Assembly: GCA_937926175.1 (NCBI GenBank)
Contig: CALANV010000058.1
Location: 62,001 to 126,000, forward strand
Origin: an uncultured Rhodospirillales bacterium
GTDB lineage: Bacteria > Pseudomonadota > Alphaproteobacteria > CACIAM-22H2
Length of the DNA: 64,000 nt
Reading direction: 5' to 3'
This document shows, one piece after another, positions 14,149-22,357 of this stretch. The notes under the pieces were generated by a model. It was given only the letters and a program-made list of their open reading frames with translations. It ran no database searches and was not told where the DNA came from. Each line of letters opens with the position of its first letter. The first letter of the stretch is position 1. A program made the translations under genes and the position numbers.

Positions 14149-15498
14149 ATGTTCGAGAGCTTGACGACGAAACTGGGCGAGGTCTTCGACCGGCTGCGCA
14201 AGCGCGGCGCCCTGTCGGAGTCCGACGTCGATGCGGCGCTGCGCGAGGTACGCGTGGCCCTGCTCGAGGCCGACGTCGCGCTTCCCGTCGTCAAGGACTT
14301 CATCGCGGGCGTGCGTCTCAAGGCGATCGGCCAGGAGGTGATCAAGAGCGTCACGCCGGCGCAGATGGTCGTGAAGATCGTGCACGACCACCTGGTCGAG
14401 ACGCTGGGCTCGACTGCGTCCGAGGTGAACCTGCGCGCGAACCCGCCGGTGCCGATCCTGATGGTCGGGCTGCAGGGTTCGGGCAAGACGACGACCACGG
14501 CCAAACTCGCGCTGCGCCTGACGAACCGCGAGAAGAAGAAGGTGCTGATGGCCTCGCTCGACACGCGGCGGCCTGCGGCGCAGGAGCAGCTGGCCGTGCT
14601 CGGCCAGCAGACGCGCGTCACGACGCTGCCGATCGTGCCCGGCCAGGGGCCCGTCGACATCGCCCGGCGCGCGATGGATACGGCGTCGCGCGAAGGCTAT
14701 GACGTCGTGCTGCTCGATACCGCAGGCCGCCTCGCGATCGACGAGGAGCTGATGGCCGAGGCCGCCGCCGTCCGTGATGCGGTCAAGCCGGTCGAGACGC
14801 TGCTCGTCGCCGATGCCATGACCGGCCAGGATGCGGTCAACGTCGCGCGCGCCTTCAACGAGAAGATCGGCATCACCGGCATCGTGCTGACGCGCGTCGA
14901 CGGCGATGCGCGCGGCGGTGCCGCGCTGTCGATGCGCGCCGTGACCGGCCGGCCGATCAAGCTGATCGGCACCGGCGAGAAGCTGGATGCGCTCGACGTC
15001 TTTCATCCCGACCGCATCGCCGGCCGGATTCTGGGCATGGGCGACATCGTCGGCTTGGTCGAACGCGCCGCCGAAACGGTCGAGCGCGAGGAGGCCGAGA
15101 AGCTCGCCAAGAAGGTTCAGAAGGGGCAGTTCGACCTCGACGACATGGCGGCGCAGCTCCGGCAATTGCGCAAGATGGGCGGTCTTTCGGGCGTCATGGG
15201 CCTGCTGCCCGGCATCGCCAAGATGAAGAAGCAGCTTGCCGGGGTCGAAATCGACGACCGCATCGTCAAGCGTCAGGAGGCGATCATCAACTCGATGACC
15301 AAGGCCGAACGACGCGACGTGCGACTGCTGAACGCGAGCCGCAAGCGCCGCATCGCCGCGGGATCCGGCACCACGGTCGAGGACGTCAACCGTCTGGTGA
15401 AGCAGTATCTCGAGATGCAGCGGATGATGAAGCAGGTCTCGAAGCTTGGCCAGAAGGGGCTCATGCGTTCCGGCATGGGCGCCCTGTTCCGGCGATAG
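14149..15498 (+). CDS. ffh: Signal recognition particle protein Ffh (SRP54)
   Basis: A 449-residue SRP54 protein with N domain (1-90), G domain with P-loop GLQGSGKTTT (107-116), DTRRPAA, DTAGRL and TRVDGDARGG, and a methionine-rich M domain from about residue 320 (MGGLSGVMGLLPGIAKMKK, then RIAAGSGTTVEDVN, the RNA-binding helix-loop). It binds 4.5S RNA and signal sequences on ribosomes and delivers them to FtsY. AGGTAGGA lies close before ATG 14149. It is followed by rpsP after 89 bases, the conserved ffh-rpsP-rimM-trmD-rplS order. Confidence 0.97.
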   Translation: MFESLTTKLGEVFDRLRKRGALSESDVDAALREVRVALLEADVALPVVKDFIAGVRLKAIGQEVIKSVTPAQMVVKIVHDHLVETLGSTASEVNLRANPPVPILMVGLQGSGKTTTTAKLALRLTNREKKKVLMASLDTRRPAAQEQLAVLGQQTRVTTLPIVPGQGPVDIARRAMDTASREGYDVVLLDTAGRLAIDEELMAEAAAVRDAVKPVETLLVADAMTGQDAVNVARAFNEKIGITGIVLTRVDGDARGGAALSMRAVTGRPIKLIGTGEKLDALDVFHPDRIAGRILGMGDIVGLVERAAETVEREEAEKLAKKVQKGQFDLDDMAAQLRQLRKMGGLSGVMGLLPGIAKMKKQLAGVEIDDRIVKRQEAIINSMTKAERRDVRLLNASRKRRIAAGSGTTVEDVNRLVKQYLEMQRMMKQVSKLGQKGLMRSGMGALFRR

Positions 15499-15587
15499 GT
15501 GCGACATGATCGGCCGCGTCGTCTGCTGGGATCGCCCCGACCGACTTTCGTGAATCCATAACCGTTCGAGAAAACCAAGGAGACAAG

Positions 15588-15941
15588 ATGGCACTCAGGA
15601 TCCGCATGGCACGGGCCGGCGCGAAGAAGCGGCCTTTCTATCACATCGTCGTTGCCGACAGCCGCAGCCCGCGCGATGGGCGGTTCATCGAGCGGCTCGG
15701 CACCTACAATCCGATGCTGGACAAGGGGCATCCCGATCGCGTCACGCTGAAGATCGACCGCATCAAGCACTGGCTGTCGGTCGGCGCGAAGCCATCCGAT
15801 CGCGTGCACCGGTTCCTCGCCGATGCCGGCGTGCTGCCGAAGCCCGAGATCCGGGAGACGCCGAAGAAGAGCGCGCCCAAGGCCAAGGCCCAGGAGCGGA
15901 TGAAGGCCGCTCAGCAGGCCGCCGAAGGCGCCTCGGCGTAA
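15588..15941 (+). CDS. rpsP: 30S ribosomal protein S16
   Basis: The first 80 residues match bS16, including ALRIRMARAGAKKRPFYHIV and DGRFIERLGTYNP. The protein is 117 residues, about 35 longer than E. coli S16, because of a Lys/Ala-rich C-terminal tail (KKSAPKAKAQERMKAAQQA) of the kind seen in Alphaproteobacteria. S16 binds 16S rRNA early in 30S assembly. An AAGGAG site stands just before ATG 15588. It begins the rpsP-rimM-trmD-rplS run. Confidence 0.97.
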   Translation: MALRIRMARAGAKKRPFYHIVVADSRSPRDGRFIERLGTYNPMLDKGHPDRVTLKIDRIKHWLSVGAKPSDRVHRFLADAGVLPKPEIRETPKKSAPKAKAQERMKAAQQAAEGASA

Positions 15942-15974
15942 GGTACCCTGGCCGGGACCACGCGCCGCATCCTG

Positions 15975-16544
15975 GTGGGGACCATCGCCGCCGCGCATGG
16001 CGTGCGCGGCGAGGTCCGCATCAAGAGCTTCACCGCCGACCCGACCGCGATCGGCCGTTACGGCCCGGTCGAGGACGAGACCGGCGAGCGGCGGCTGACG
16101 CTCAAGGTGCGCGGCCAGGTGCGCGGACTCGTCATCGCGCGGATCGACGGCGTCGTCGACCGCAACCAGGCGGAAGCGCTCAGGGGCCTCAGGCTCTACA
16201 TTCCGCGCGACCGGCTGCCGAAGGCGAAGCGCGGCGAGTGGTATGTCGCGGACCTGATCGGGCTCAAGGTGGTGACGTTGGACGGTGCCGCGTTCGGCAC
16301 GGTGAAGGCGGTGCACAATTTCGGCGCCGGCGACGTGCTGGAGATCGCGCGGAACGGCACGACCGAGTTTCTGCCGTTCACCAAGCGCGTGGTGCCGGAA
16401 GTCGATATCGAGGGCGGCAGGCTGATCGTCGACCCGCCCGTGGAGATCGAGGCGAGACCGGACGAAGAAGACGACGAGAGCGCCGAGACCGGGAAGGCTG
16501 GGCGAGAGAAGGTCGGGCGAGAGAGGTCGAGAGCGACGAGATGA
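15975..16544 (+). CDS. rimM: 16S rRNA processing protein RimM
   Basis: RimM helps mature the 30S head and binds S19. The protein has the N-terminal RimM domain (GTIAAAHGVRGEVRIKSFT) and a C-terminal PRC-barrel (ADLIGLKVVTLDGAAFGTV), then a charged tail rich in Asp, Glu and Lys. The start is doubtful: GTG 15975 is the only standard start near the conserved region, but it removes the usual first strand; the codons just upstream (CGC CGC ATC CTG) would supply the missing ILVG start, and the frame is open back to the rpsP stop. A CTG start at 15948 is possible. It lies 33 bases after rpsP. Confidence 0.92.
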   Translation: MGTIAAAHGVRGEVRIKSFTADPTAIGRYGPVEDETGERRLTLKVRGQVRGLVIARIDGVVDRNQAEALRGLRLYIPRDRLPKAKRGEWYVADLIGLKVVTLDGAAFGTVKAVHNFGAGDVLEIARNGTTEFLPFTKRVVPEVDIEGGRLIVDPPVEIEARPDEEDDESAETGKAGREKVGRERSRATR

Positions 16545-16683
16545 TCCACCGGGACACCATGTTCGCCGACGGGATGGCGCATGCGGGCGCTCGGCGCCGG
16601 CATCGTCCGCCGTGCGCGCCTGCCGGTTGCGGTGTTCCGGCGACGTCGGGTGCCGGCCTGCGCCTCGTCATGGGGGGACGGTC

Positions 16684-17403
16684 ATGAGGCAGCCCTGGAC
16701 GGCGACCGTGCTGTCGATTTTCCCCGACATGTTTCCGGGGCCGCTCGGTTATTCGCTGGCCGGCCGCGCGCTCGAGAACGGCGTGTGGAAGCTGATCGCC
16801 ATCGACATCCGTGACTTCGCGACCGATCGGCATCGCAGCGTGGACGACGCGCCGTTCGGCGGCGGACCCGGCATGGTGATGCGGCCCGACGTCGTCGATG
16901 ATGCGCTGGCGGCGGCGTTCGAGCGCGCGCCCGCGGGCGCGCCGGCCATTTATCTGACGCCGCGCGGGCGATTGCTCAATCAGGCCCGCGTGCGCGAGCT
17001 GGCGGCAGGACCGGGCGTCACGCTGCTGTGCGGACGCTTCGAGGGCGTCGACCAGCGCGTGATCGAGGCGCGGAACCTTGAGGAGATCTCGCTCGGCGAC
17101 TTCGTGCTCTCGGGCGGCGAGCCGGCTGCGCTGACGCTGATCGACGCCTGCGTGCGGCTCCTGCCGGGCGTCGTCGGCGAGGCGGGCTCGCTCGAGGAGG
17201 AAAGCTTCGAGCGGGACCTGCTCGAATATCCGCACTACACGCGCCCCCAGGTGTGGCAGGGGCGCCCGGTGCCCGAGGTCCTCGTTTCCGGTCACCACGA
17301 AAAGATCCGCGCTTGGCGTCTGGCCGAGGCCGAGCGCATCACGCGCGAACGGCGGCCCGATCTTTGGGCCCGCTATCAGGCCCGGACGCACATGCCGCAT
17401 TGA
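16684..17403 (+). CDS. trmD: tRNA (guanine(37)-N1)-methyltransferase
   Basis: A 239-residue SPOUT-class methyltransferase that makes m1G37 in tRNAs reading CNN and some GNN codons and so prevents frameshifting. Diagnostic motifs are LSIFPDMFPGPLGYSL, the DAPFGGGPGMVM loop, LCGRFEGVDQRV and the SAM-knot segment SLGDFVLSGGEPA. ATG 16684 fits the conserved start; the frame extends upstream to 16612 with no conserved sequence. It follows rimM after a 139-base gap with no recognisable element and precedes rplS by 50 bases. Confidence 0.96.
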   Translation: MRQPWTATVLSIFPDMFPGPLGYSLAGRALENGVWKLIAIDIRDFATDRHRSVDDAPFGGGPGMVMRPDVVDDALAAAFERAPAGAPAIYLTPRGRLLNQARVRELAAGPGVTLLCGRFEGVDQRVIEARNLEEISLGDFVLSGGEPAALTLIDACVRLLPGVVGEAGSLEEESFERDLLEYPHYTRPQVWQGRPVPEVLVSGHHEKIRAWRLAEAERITRERRPDLWARYQARTHMPH

Positions 17404-17453
17404 GTGCGCACCGCCCCCGAAACCGCTAAAATGAAATTCAAGGAGAGATCACC

Positions 17454-17873
17454 ATGAACATAATCGAGCAGATCGAAAAGGAGCAGATCGCGAAGCTCAC
17501 GGCCGAGCGGGCGGTGCCCGAGTTCGGGCCGGGCGACACGCTGCGCGTCAACATCAAGGTCATCGAGGGCAACCGCGAACGCATCCAGGCCTTCGAAGGC
17601 GTGTGCATCGCGCGTCGCAATGCCGGCATCAACTCGTCGTTCCGGGTCCGCAAGATCTCGTTCGGCGAGGGCGTCGAGCGCGTGTTTCCGCTCTACAGCC
17701 CGCGCATCGCCTCGATCGAGGTCGTGCGCCGCGGCGACGTGCGGCGGGCGAAGCTCTATTACCTGCGTGGCCGTACCGGCAGGAAGGCCCGCATCACCGA
17801 GAAGACGGGCACCGCGACGGCCGCCGAGCTGACCGGCGCCGAGACGACGCCGGAAAGCCAGGCGCAGGAGTAA
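17454..17873 (+). CDS. rplS: 50S ribosomal protein L19
   Basis: bL19, located at the 30S-50S interface. The core 115 residues are well conserved (PEFGPGDTLRVNIKVIEGNRERIQ region, IARRNAGINSSFRVRKIS, FPLYSPRIASIEVVRRGDVRRAKLYYLR, quoted in parts). A 20-residue Thr/Glu-rich tail extends it to 139 residues. AAGGAGAG precedes ATG 17454. It closes the ribosome/tRNA maturation operon; leuC begins 94 bases later on the same strand. Confidence 0.97.
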   Translation: MNIIEQIEKEQIAKLTAERAVPEFGPGDTLRVNIKVIEGNRERIQAFEGVCIARRNAGINSSFRVRKISFGEGVERVFPLYSPRIASIEVVRRGDVRRAKLYYLRGRTGRKARITEKTGTATAAELTGAETTPESQAQE

Positions 17874-17967
17874 GCAACCCACGGCAGCCGCCATCCGCGG
17901 GCGGGCGAAGCGGCCCGCCCGGGACGGTCCGGTCGCCGCGACAAGTCGAGGGGGAAAGGACGAAGCG

Positions 17968-19377
17968 ATGGTGAAGCCGCGCACGCTGTTCGACAAGATC
18001 TGGGAGAGCCATGTCGTCCACAGGCAGGACGACGGCACCTGCCTGCTCTATATCGACCGGCATCTCGTGCACGAGGTCACCAGCCCCCAGGCCTTCGAAG
18101 GGCTGCGCATGGCAGGCCGCAAGGTGCGTCGTCCCGACGCCACCCTCGCCGTCGCCGACCACAACGTGCCGACCACGGACCGCAGCAAGGGCATCGCGGA
18201 CCCCGAGAGCCGGGTTCAGGTCGAGACGCTCGAGGCGAACTGCAAGGAGTTCGGCGTGCCGTATTTCGGCATGGACGACATCCGGCAGGGCATCGTCCAC
18301 ATCATCGGGCCGGAGCAGGGGCTGACGCTTCCCGGCATGACGATCGTGTGCGGCGACAGCCACACGGCAACGCACGGAGCGTTCGGCGCGCTTGCCTTCG
18401 GCATCGGCACCTCGGAGGTCGAGCACGTGCTCGCGACGCAGACGCTGATCCAGCGGCCGGCGAAGAACATGCGCATCACGGTCGATGGCGTGCTGCCGTT
18501 CGGCGTGACCGCCAAGGACGTGATCCTCGCCATCATCGGCAAGATCGGTACGGCTGGCGGCACCGGCCACGTGATCGAGTTTGCCGGCAGCGCCATCCGC
18601 GGTCTCACCATGGAAGGCCGCATGACCGTGTGCAACATGGCGATCGAGGCCGGGGCCCGCGCCGGTCTGATCGCACCGGACGAGACGACGTTCGAGTACC
18701 TCAAGGGACGGCCGTATGCGCCGAAGGGTGCAGCGTGGGAAGCCGCCGTCGCGTACTGGAAGACGCTGCCGTCGGACGAAGGGGCGACCTATGACCGCGA
18801 GGTGAAGCTCGATGCCGCCGAGATCGAGCCGCAGGTCACCTGGGGCACGTCGCCGCAGGACGTGCTGCCGATCACCGCACAGGTGCCCGACCCGGCCGAC
18901 GAGTCCGACCCGAACCGGCGCGCGGCGATGGAGCGCGCGCTCAGCTACATGGGGCTGAAGCCGGGCACGAAGCTCAGCGACATCACCATCGACCGCGTCT
19001 TCATCGGCTCGTGCACCAATGCGCGCATCGAGGATCTGCGCGCCGCAGCCGCCATCGCCAAGGGGCGCAAGGTCGCCCCCAACGTGCGCGCGATGGTCGT
19101 GCCGGGTTCAGGCCTGGTGAAGCATCAGGCGGAATCGGAAGGGCTCGACCGCATCTTCCGCGAGGCCGGATTCGAGTGGCGCGAGCCGGGCTGCTCGATG
19201 TGCCTGGCGATGAACGCCGATCGTCTCGAACCCGGCGAGCGCTGCGCCTCGACCTCCAACCGCAACTTCGAGGGACGGCAGGGTCGCGGCGGGCGCACGC
19301 ACCTGGTGAGCCCGGCCATGGCGGCGGCGGCGGCCGTCACGGGCCGGCTCACCGATGTGCGCGAGCTGATGCGCTGA
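17968..19377 (+). CDS. leuC: 3-isopropylmalate dehydratase large subunit
   Basis: LeuC, 469 residues, is the aconitase-family large subunit that with LeuD isomerises 2- to 3-isopropylmalate in leucine synthesis. The 4Fe-4S ligands are Cys in SCTNAR (FIGSCTNARIEDLR) and the CSMC pair (GCSMCLAMN). CGDSHTATHGAFGAL and TLFDKIWESHVV are typical. GGGGGAAAGGA before ATG 17968 supplies the ribosome-binding site. No leucine-rich leader peptide was seen upstream. leuD follows after 293 bases, wider than usual. Confidence 0.97.
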   Translation: MVKPRTLFDKIWESHVVHRQDDGTCLLYIDRHLVHEVTSPQAFEGLRMAGRKVRRPDATLAVADHNVPTTDRSKGIADPESRVQVETLEANCKEFGVPYFGMDDIRQGIVHIIGPEQGLTLPGMTIVCGDSHTATHGAFGALAFGIGTSEVEHVLATQTLIQRPAKNMRITVDGVLPFGVTAKDVILAIIGKIGTAGGTGHVIEFAGSAIRGLTMEGRMTVCNMAIEAGARAGLIAPDETTFEYLKGRPYAPKGAAWEAAVAYWKTLPSDEGATYDREVKLDAAEIEPQVTWGTSPQDVLPITAQVPDPADESDPNRRAAMERALSYMGLKPGTKLSDITIDRVFIGSCTNARIEDLRAAAAIAKGRKVAPNVRAMVVPGSGLVKHQAESEGLDRIFREAGFEWREPGCSMCLAMNADRLEPGERCASTSNRNFEGRQGRGGRTHLVSPAMAAAAAVTGRLTDVRELMR

Positions 19378-19670
19378 GGACCGGTCGCCCGGGCATGGCG
19401 GCGCTGGCCTCATCGGCGGGTTGCGAAGACGCGCCATTCGGGCCGCGCGTCGCGGATCGGGACGGGGGCCACCTGTCGCCGTTGCGCGCCGTCTTCCGGC
19501 CGCCGCGGAAGCAGCTCGAGCTATCTCCAGGCGTGACCGCCCGTCTCATCGCCGCCTTCATCCCGCGCCACCAGGCGTTGCACGACACGCCGGCCGGCAC
19601 CTACGTCGTCCGCATCTCTTCGGTCGCGGATACGGCGCGCGTCCGGCCTTGCCCCTGTTAGGAGGAGACA
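19378..19670. other. leuC-leuD intergenic region
   Basis: A plus-strand frame from ATG 19395 to 19661 is open but its predicted 88 residues show no signal peptide, membrane segment or recognisable family, and a minus-strand frame of similar length overlaps it. I do not call a gene here. The two leu genes may still be on one transcript. Confidence 0.4.
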
Positions 19671-20282
19671 ATGGAAAAGTTCACCACGCTGACGGGCGTC
19701 GCGGCGCCGCTGCCGATGATCAATGTCGACACCGACATGATCATTCCCAAGCAGTATCTCAAGACGATCAAGCGGACGGGGCTCGGCAAGGCGCTGTTCG
19801 ACGAACTGCGCTACACGCCCGACGGCAAGGAGAACCCGGATTTCGTGCTGAACAAGCCAGCGTACCGCAACGCCAAGATCCTGATCGCCGGCGAGAATTT
19901 CGGTTGCGGCTCGAGCCGCGAGCACGCGCCGTGGGCGCTGCTCGACTTCGGCATCCGCTGCATCCTCGCGCCGTCCTTCGCCGACATCTTCTACAACAAC
20001 TGCTTCAAGAACGGCATTCTGCCGATCAAGCTGCCGCAGGAGACGATCGACAGGCTCATGGAGGACGCGAAGAACGGCGCCAATGCGACGTTCACGATCG
20101 ACCTCGCCAACCAGGAGATCACCCGGCCCGACGGCGGGAAGGTGCGTTTCGACATCGACCCGTTCCGCAAGCACTGCCTGCTGAACGGGCTGGACGACAT
20201 CGGCCTCACGCTCGAGAAGCGCGACGTCATCGACGCCTTCGAGGCGAAGCAGAAGGCAAGCCAGCCTTGGCTCTACGCCTGA
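19671..20282 (+). CDS. leuD: 3-isopropylmalate dehydratase small subunit
   Basis: The 203-residue LeuD swivel-domain subunit pairs with LeuC. Motifs include INVDTDMIIPKQYLKTIKRTG, the GENFGCGSSREHAPWAL active-site loop and PSFADIFYNNCFKNGILPI. Length equals the family norm. TAGGAGGAGA stands seven bases before ATG 19671. leuB follows on the same strand after 109 bases, completing leuCDB; leuA is not in the window. Confidence 0.97.
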   Translation: MEKFTTLTGVAAPLPMINVDTDMIIPKQYLKTIKRTGLGKALFDELRYTPDGKENPDFVLNKPAYRNAKILIAGENFGCGSSREHAPWALLDFGIRCILAPSFADIFYNNCFKNGILPIKLPQETIDRLMEDAKNGANATFTIDLANQEITRPDGGKVRFDIDPFRKHCLLNGLDDIGLTLEKRDVIDAFEAKQKASQPWLYA

Positions 20283-20391
20283 TCCGGAACTTTTAGGCGT
20301 GTGACGCGCGGCACTCCCCCGCCAGGGGAGGCTCGAGGAGATGCCGCCGGTTACGCGATCACGACAGGAACGATCGACAAGGGAGAACAAC

Positions 20392-21501
20392 GTGCCCGCG
20401 AACAAGAAAGTCCTCGTGCTGCCCGGTGACGGTATCGGGCCCGAGACCATGCGCCAGGTGCTGCGCGTCATGGAGTGGATGGACAAGCACAGGGCCATCC
20501 GGTTCGATATCCAGGAGGGTCTCGTCGGCGCCGCGGCGCTCGAGAAGAAGGGCGTGCCGATCACGGACGAGACGATGGCCGATGCGCTCGCCGCCGATGC
20601 CGTGCTGTTCGGTGCGGTCGGCGACCCGAAATGGGACAACGTCGCGTTCGACAAGAAGCCCGAGCGCGCCATCCTCCGCCTGCGCAAGGAGATGGGCCTG
20701 TTCGCGAATCTGCGGCCGGCCGTCGTCTTCGACGAGCTTGCCGACGCCTCGACGCTGAAGCGCGAGGTCGTGGCCGGCCTCGACATCCTGATCCTGCGCG
20801 AGCTCACGGGCGGCGTGTATTTCGGCGAGCCGCGCGGGATCGAGACCCTGCCCGACGGCACCAAGCGCGGCGTCGACACGCAGGTCTACACCACGCCCGA
20901 GATCGAGCGCATCGCGCGCGTCGCCTTCGAGCTGGCGCGCAAGCGCAAGCGCCGGATCTGCTCGGTCGAGAAGGCGAACGTCATGCACACGGGCGTGCTG
21001 TGGCGTGAGACGGTGACGAAGGTTCACGCCGACTACAAGGACGTCGAGCTTTCCCACATGTACGCGGACAACTGCGCCATGCAGCTCGTGCGCAATCCGC
21101 GCCAGTTCGACGTGATCGTCACCGACAACCTGTTCGGCGACCTCCTGTCCGATCTCGCCTCGATGCTGACGGGCTCGCTGGGCATGCTGCCCTCGGCTTC
21201 GCTCGGTGAGCCGGATGCGACCGGGCGGCGCAAGGCGCTCTACGAGCCGATCCATGGCTCGGCACCCGACATCGCCGGCAAGGACATCGCCAATCCGCTG
21301 GCGATGCTGCTCTCGTTCGCGATGATGCTGCGCTACTCGTTCGACCTCGCCGAGGAGGCGGATCTCGTCGAGCGCGCGGCGAAGAACGTGCTGGCGCGCG
21401 GCATCCGCACGGCCGACATCATGCAGCCCGGCATGACGAAGGTGTCGACGACGCAGATGGGCGACGAGATCCTCAAGGAACTCGGACGGCTTACGGGCTG
21501 A
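20392..21501 (+). CDS. leuB: 3-isopropylmalate dehydrogenase
   Basis: LeuB (369 residues) oxidatively decarboxylates 3-isopropylmalate to 2-oxoisocaproate with NAD. It has KKVLVLPGDGIGPETM at the start, LRELTGGVYFGEPR, the VEKANVMHTG segment and the C-terminal GSAPDIAGKDIANPLAM (substrate/NAD loop, GSAPDI...N). The GTG at 20392 is chosen because GGGAGA stands eight bases before it and the conserved N-terminus follows at once; an ATG at 20341 in frame, also near a purine-rich site, would add 17 residues. A strong palindromic terminator begins nine bases after the stop. Confidence 0.96.
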   Translation: MPANKKVLVLPGDGIGPETMRQVLRVMEWMDKHRAIRFDIQEGLVGAAALEKKGVPITDETMADALAADAVLFGAVGDPKWDNVAFDKKPERAILRLRKEMGLFANLRPAVVFDELADASTLKREVVAGLDILILRELTGGVYFGEPRGIETLPDGTKRGVDTQVYTTPEIERIARVAFELARKRKRRICSVEKANVMHTGVLWRETVTKVHADYKDVELSHMYADNCAMQLVRNPRQFDVIVTDNLFGDLLSDLASMLTGSLGMLPSASLGEPDATGRRKALYEPIHGSAPDIAGKDIANPLAMLLSFAMMLRYSFDLAEEADLVERAAKNVLARGIRTADIMQPGMTKVSTTQMGDEILKELGRLTG

Positions 21502-21509
21502 TACGGAAA

Positions 21510-21535
21510 ACGGGCGGCCCGGCCGGGCCGCCCGT
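21510..21535. terminator. Bidirectional terminator between leuB and pmtA
   Basis: A 26-base perfect palindrome made of ACGGGCGGCCCGG and its complement lies between two convergent genes. On the minus strand it is followed by TTTTCC, on the plus strand by CAAAT, so it is best for minus-strand transcription but likely stops both. Confidence 0.75.
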
Positions 21536-21580
21536 CAAATCGCCCCTCGACTGTGGCCGGCGCGTCCGGCCTCTTCCCCT

Positions 21581-22192
21581 TTAGGCCGCCTGTTGCGCCG
21601 GCCCGACCCGCTCGTAGCTCCATACCCAGGCCGGCGGAACGTTGAGGACCGCGAGACCCTTGCGGGTGCCCTTGAGCCCCAGCTTCGCTTCCGGCAGCGG
21701 CGAGAACAGCGAGTAGGTGTATTGCAGCAGCCGCCCCCCGGGGGCGAGCACGCTGAAATAGGAGTTGACGAGCCGCTGCTGGACCTCGATCGGCAGGGTG
21801 ATCATCGGAATGCCCGAGATCACCGTCGAAACCTTGCCGTGCCACTTCGACGGAATGAGCTCCGGCAGGCGACCGGCATCGCCGTGAATGACCTGCACCT
21901 GCGGCAACTGCTTGCGCAGGAAAGCGCATAGATCGGCATCGATCTCGACGACGAACAAGCGTTCGGGCGAGATGCCGGCCGCGAGCAGGGCCTTGGTGAT
22001 CGATCCCGTGCCGGCGCCAAGCTCCACGACCGCCTGATCCGGCTGGTTCGGCACCTGCTTGGCCACGAGCCGTGCCAGGGCAGGTGACGACGGCAGGACG
22101 GCACCGACCTTGAGCGGGTGCGCAAGCCAGCGCCGAAGGAACAGAAGACCTTCTTCGGCGGCGGAGGACTGCGTTGCGGTTGAGGATTTCAT
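21581..22192 (-). CDS. pmtA: Phospholipid N-methyltransferase, rhizobial PmtA type
   Basis: A 203-residue class I SAM-dependent methyltransferase. The order FLRRWLAHPLKVGAVLPSS, VELGAGTGSITKALL (SAM motif I, about 57-71), FVVEIDADL, VISGIPMITLP and NVPPAWVWSYER at the end matches the Sinorhizobium-type PmtA, which methylates phosphatidylethanolamine stepwise to phosphatidylcholine at the inner membrane. The C-terminal N-P-P-A-x-x-W motif is characteristic. These enzymes resemble rRNA dimethyladenosine methylases, so a membrane-lipid role is inferred from the closest recalled family. Single gene, convergent with leuB. Confidence 0.8.
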   Translation of the reverse strand: MKSSTATQSSAAEEGLLFLRRWLAHPLKVGAVLPSSPALARLVAKQVPNQPDQAVVELGAGTGSITKALLAAGISPERLFVVEIDADLCAFLRKQLPQVQVIHGDAGRLPELIPSKWHGKVSTVISGIPMITLPIEVQQRLVNSYFSVLAPGGRLLQYTYSLFSPLPEAKLGLKGTRKGLAVLNVPPAWVWSYERVGPAQQAA

Positions 22193-22221
22193 GATCGTTG
22201 TGGGCTAGTTGTCGGGGCGGG

Positions 22222-22252
22222 GACAATATATGGGGATTTCCGACTTTATAAT
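22222..22252 (+). promoter_or_regulatory. Probable sigma-70 promoter for asd
   Basis: A perfect -10 hexamer TATAAT lies at 22247-22252 in an AT-rich patch that stands out in this GC-rich DNA. A GACAAT at 22222-22227 is the nearest -35-like hexamer, with a 19-base spacer. It would give a 5' leader of about 100 bases before asd. Confidence 0.5.
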
Positions 22253-22357
22253 ATAGGGCGAATTTCGAATACGGCCGCTTGCAAAGCGGAGCGGGCAGGC
22301 GTAATTCATGCCGGATGTGCCCTTCGCGGGTGCGAAATTCGGTTTAGGGGCTGGATC

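Noticed and set aside
12546..14660. 704-codon minus-strand open frame
   Set aside because: Only its last 278 codons are DapF; the rest runs antisense to ffh and through the ffh leader with no protein-like features.
13960..15594. 544-codon minus-strand open frame opposite ffh
   Set aside because: It mirrors ffh in the complementary phase, is His/Arg/Leu-rich and lacks a ribosome-binding site; a GC-rich shadow.
17874..17967. Leucine attenuator before leuC
   Set aside because: No short frame with clustered leucine codons or terminator/antiterminator pair was seen.
19395..19661. 88-codon frame between leuC and leuD
   Set aside because: No family, signal peptide or ribosome-binding site; an overlapping frame exists on the other strand.
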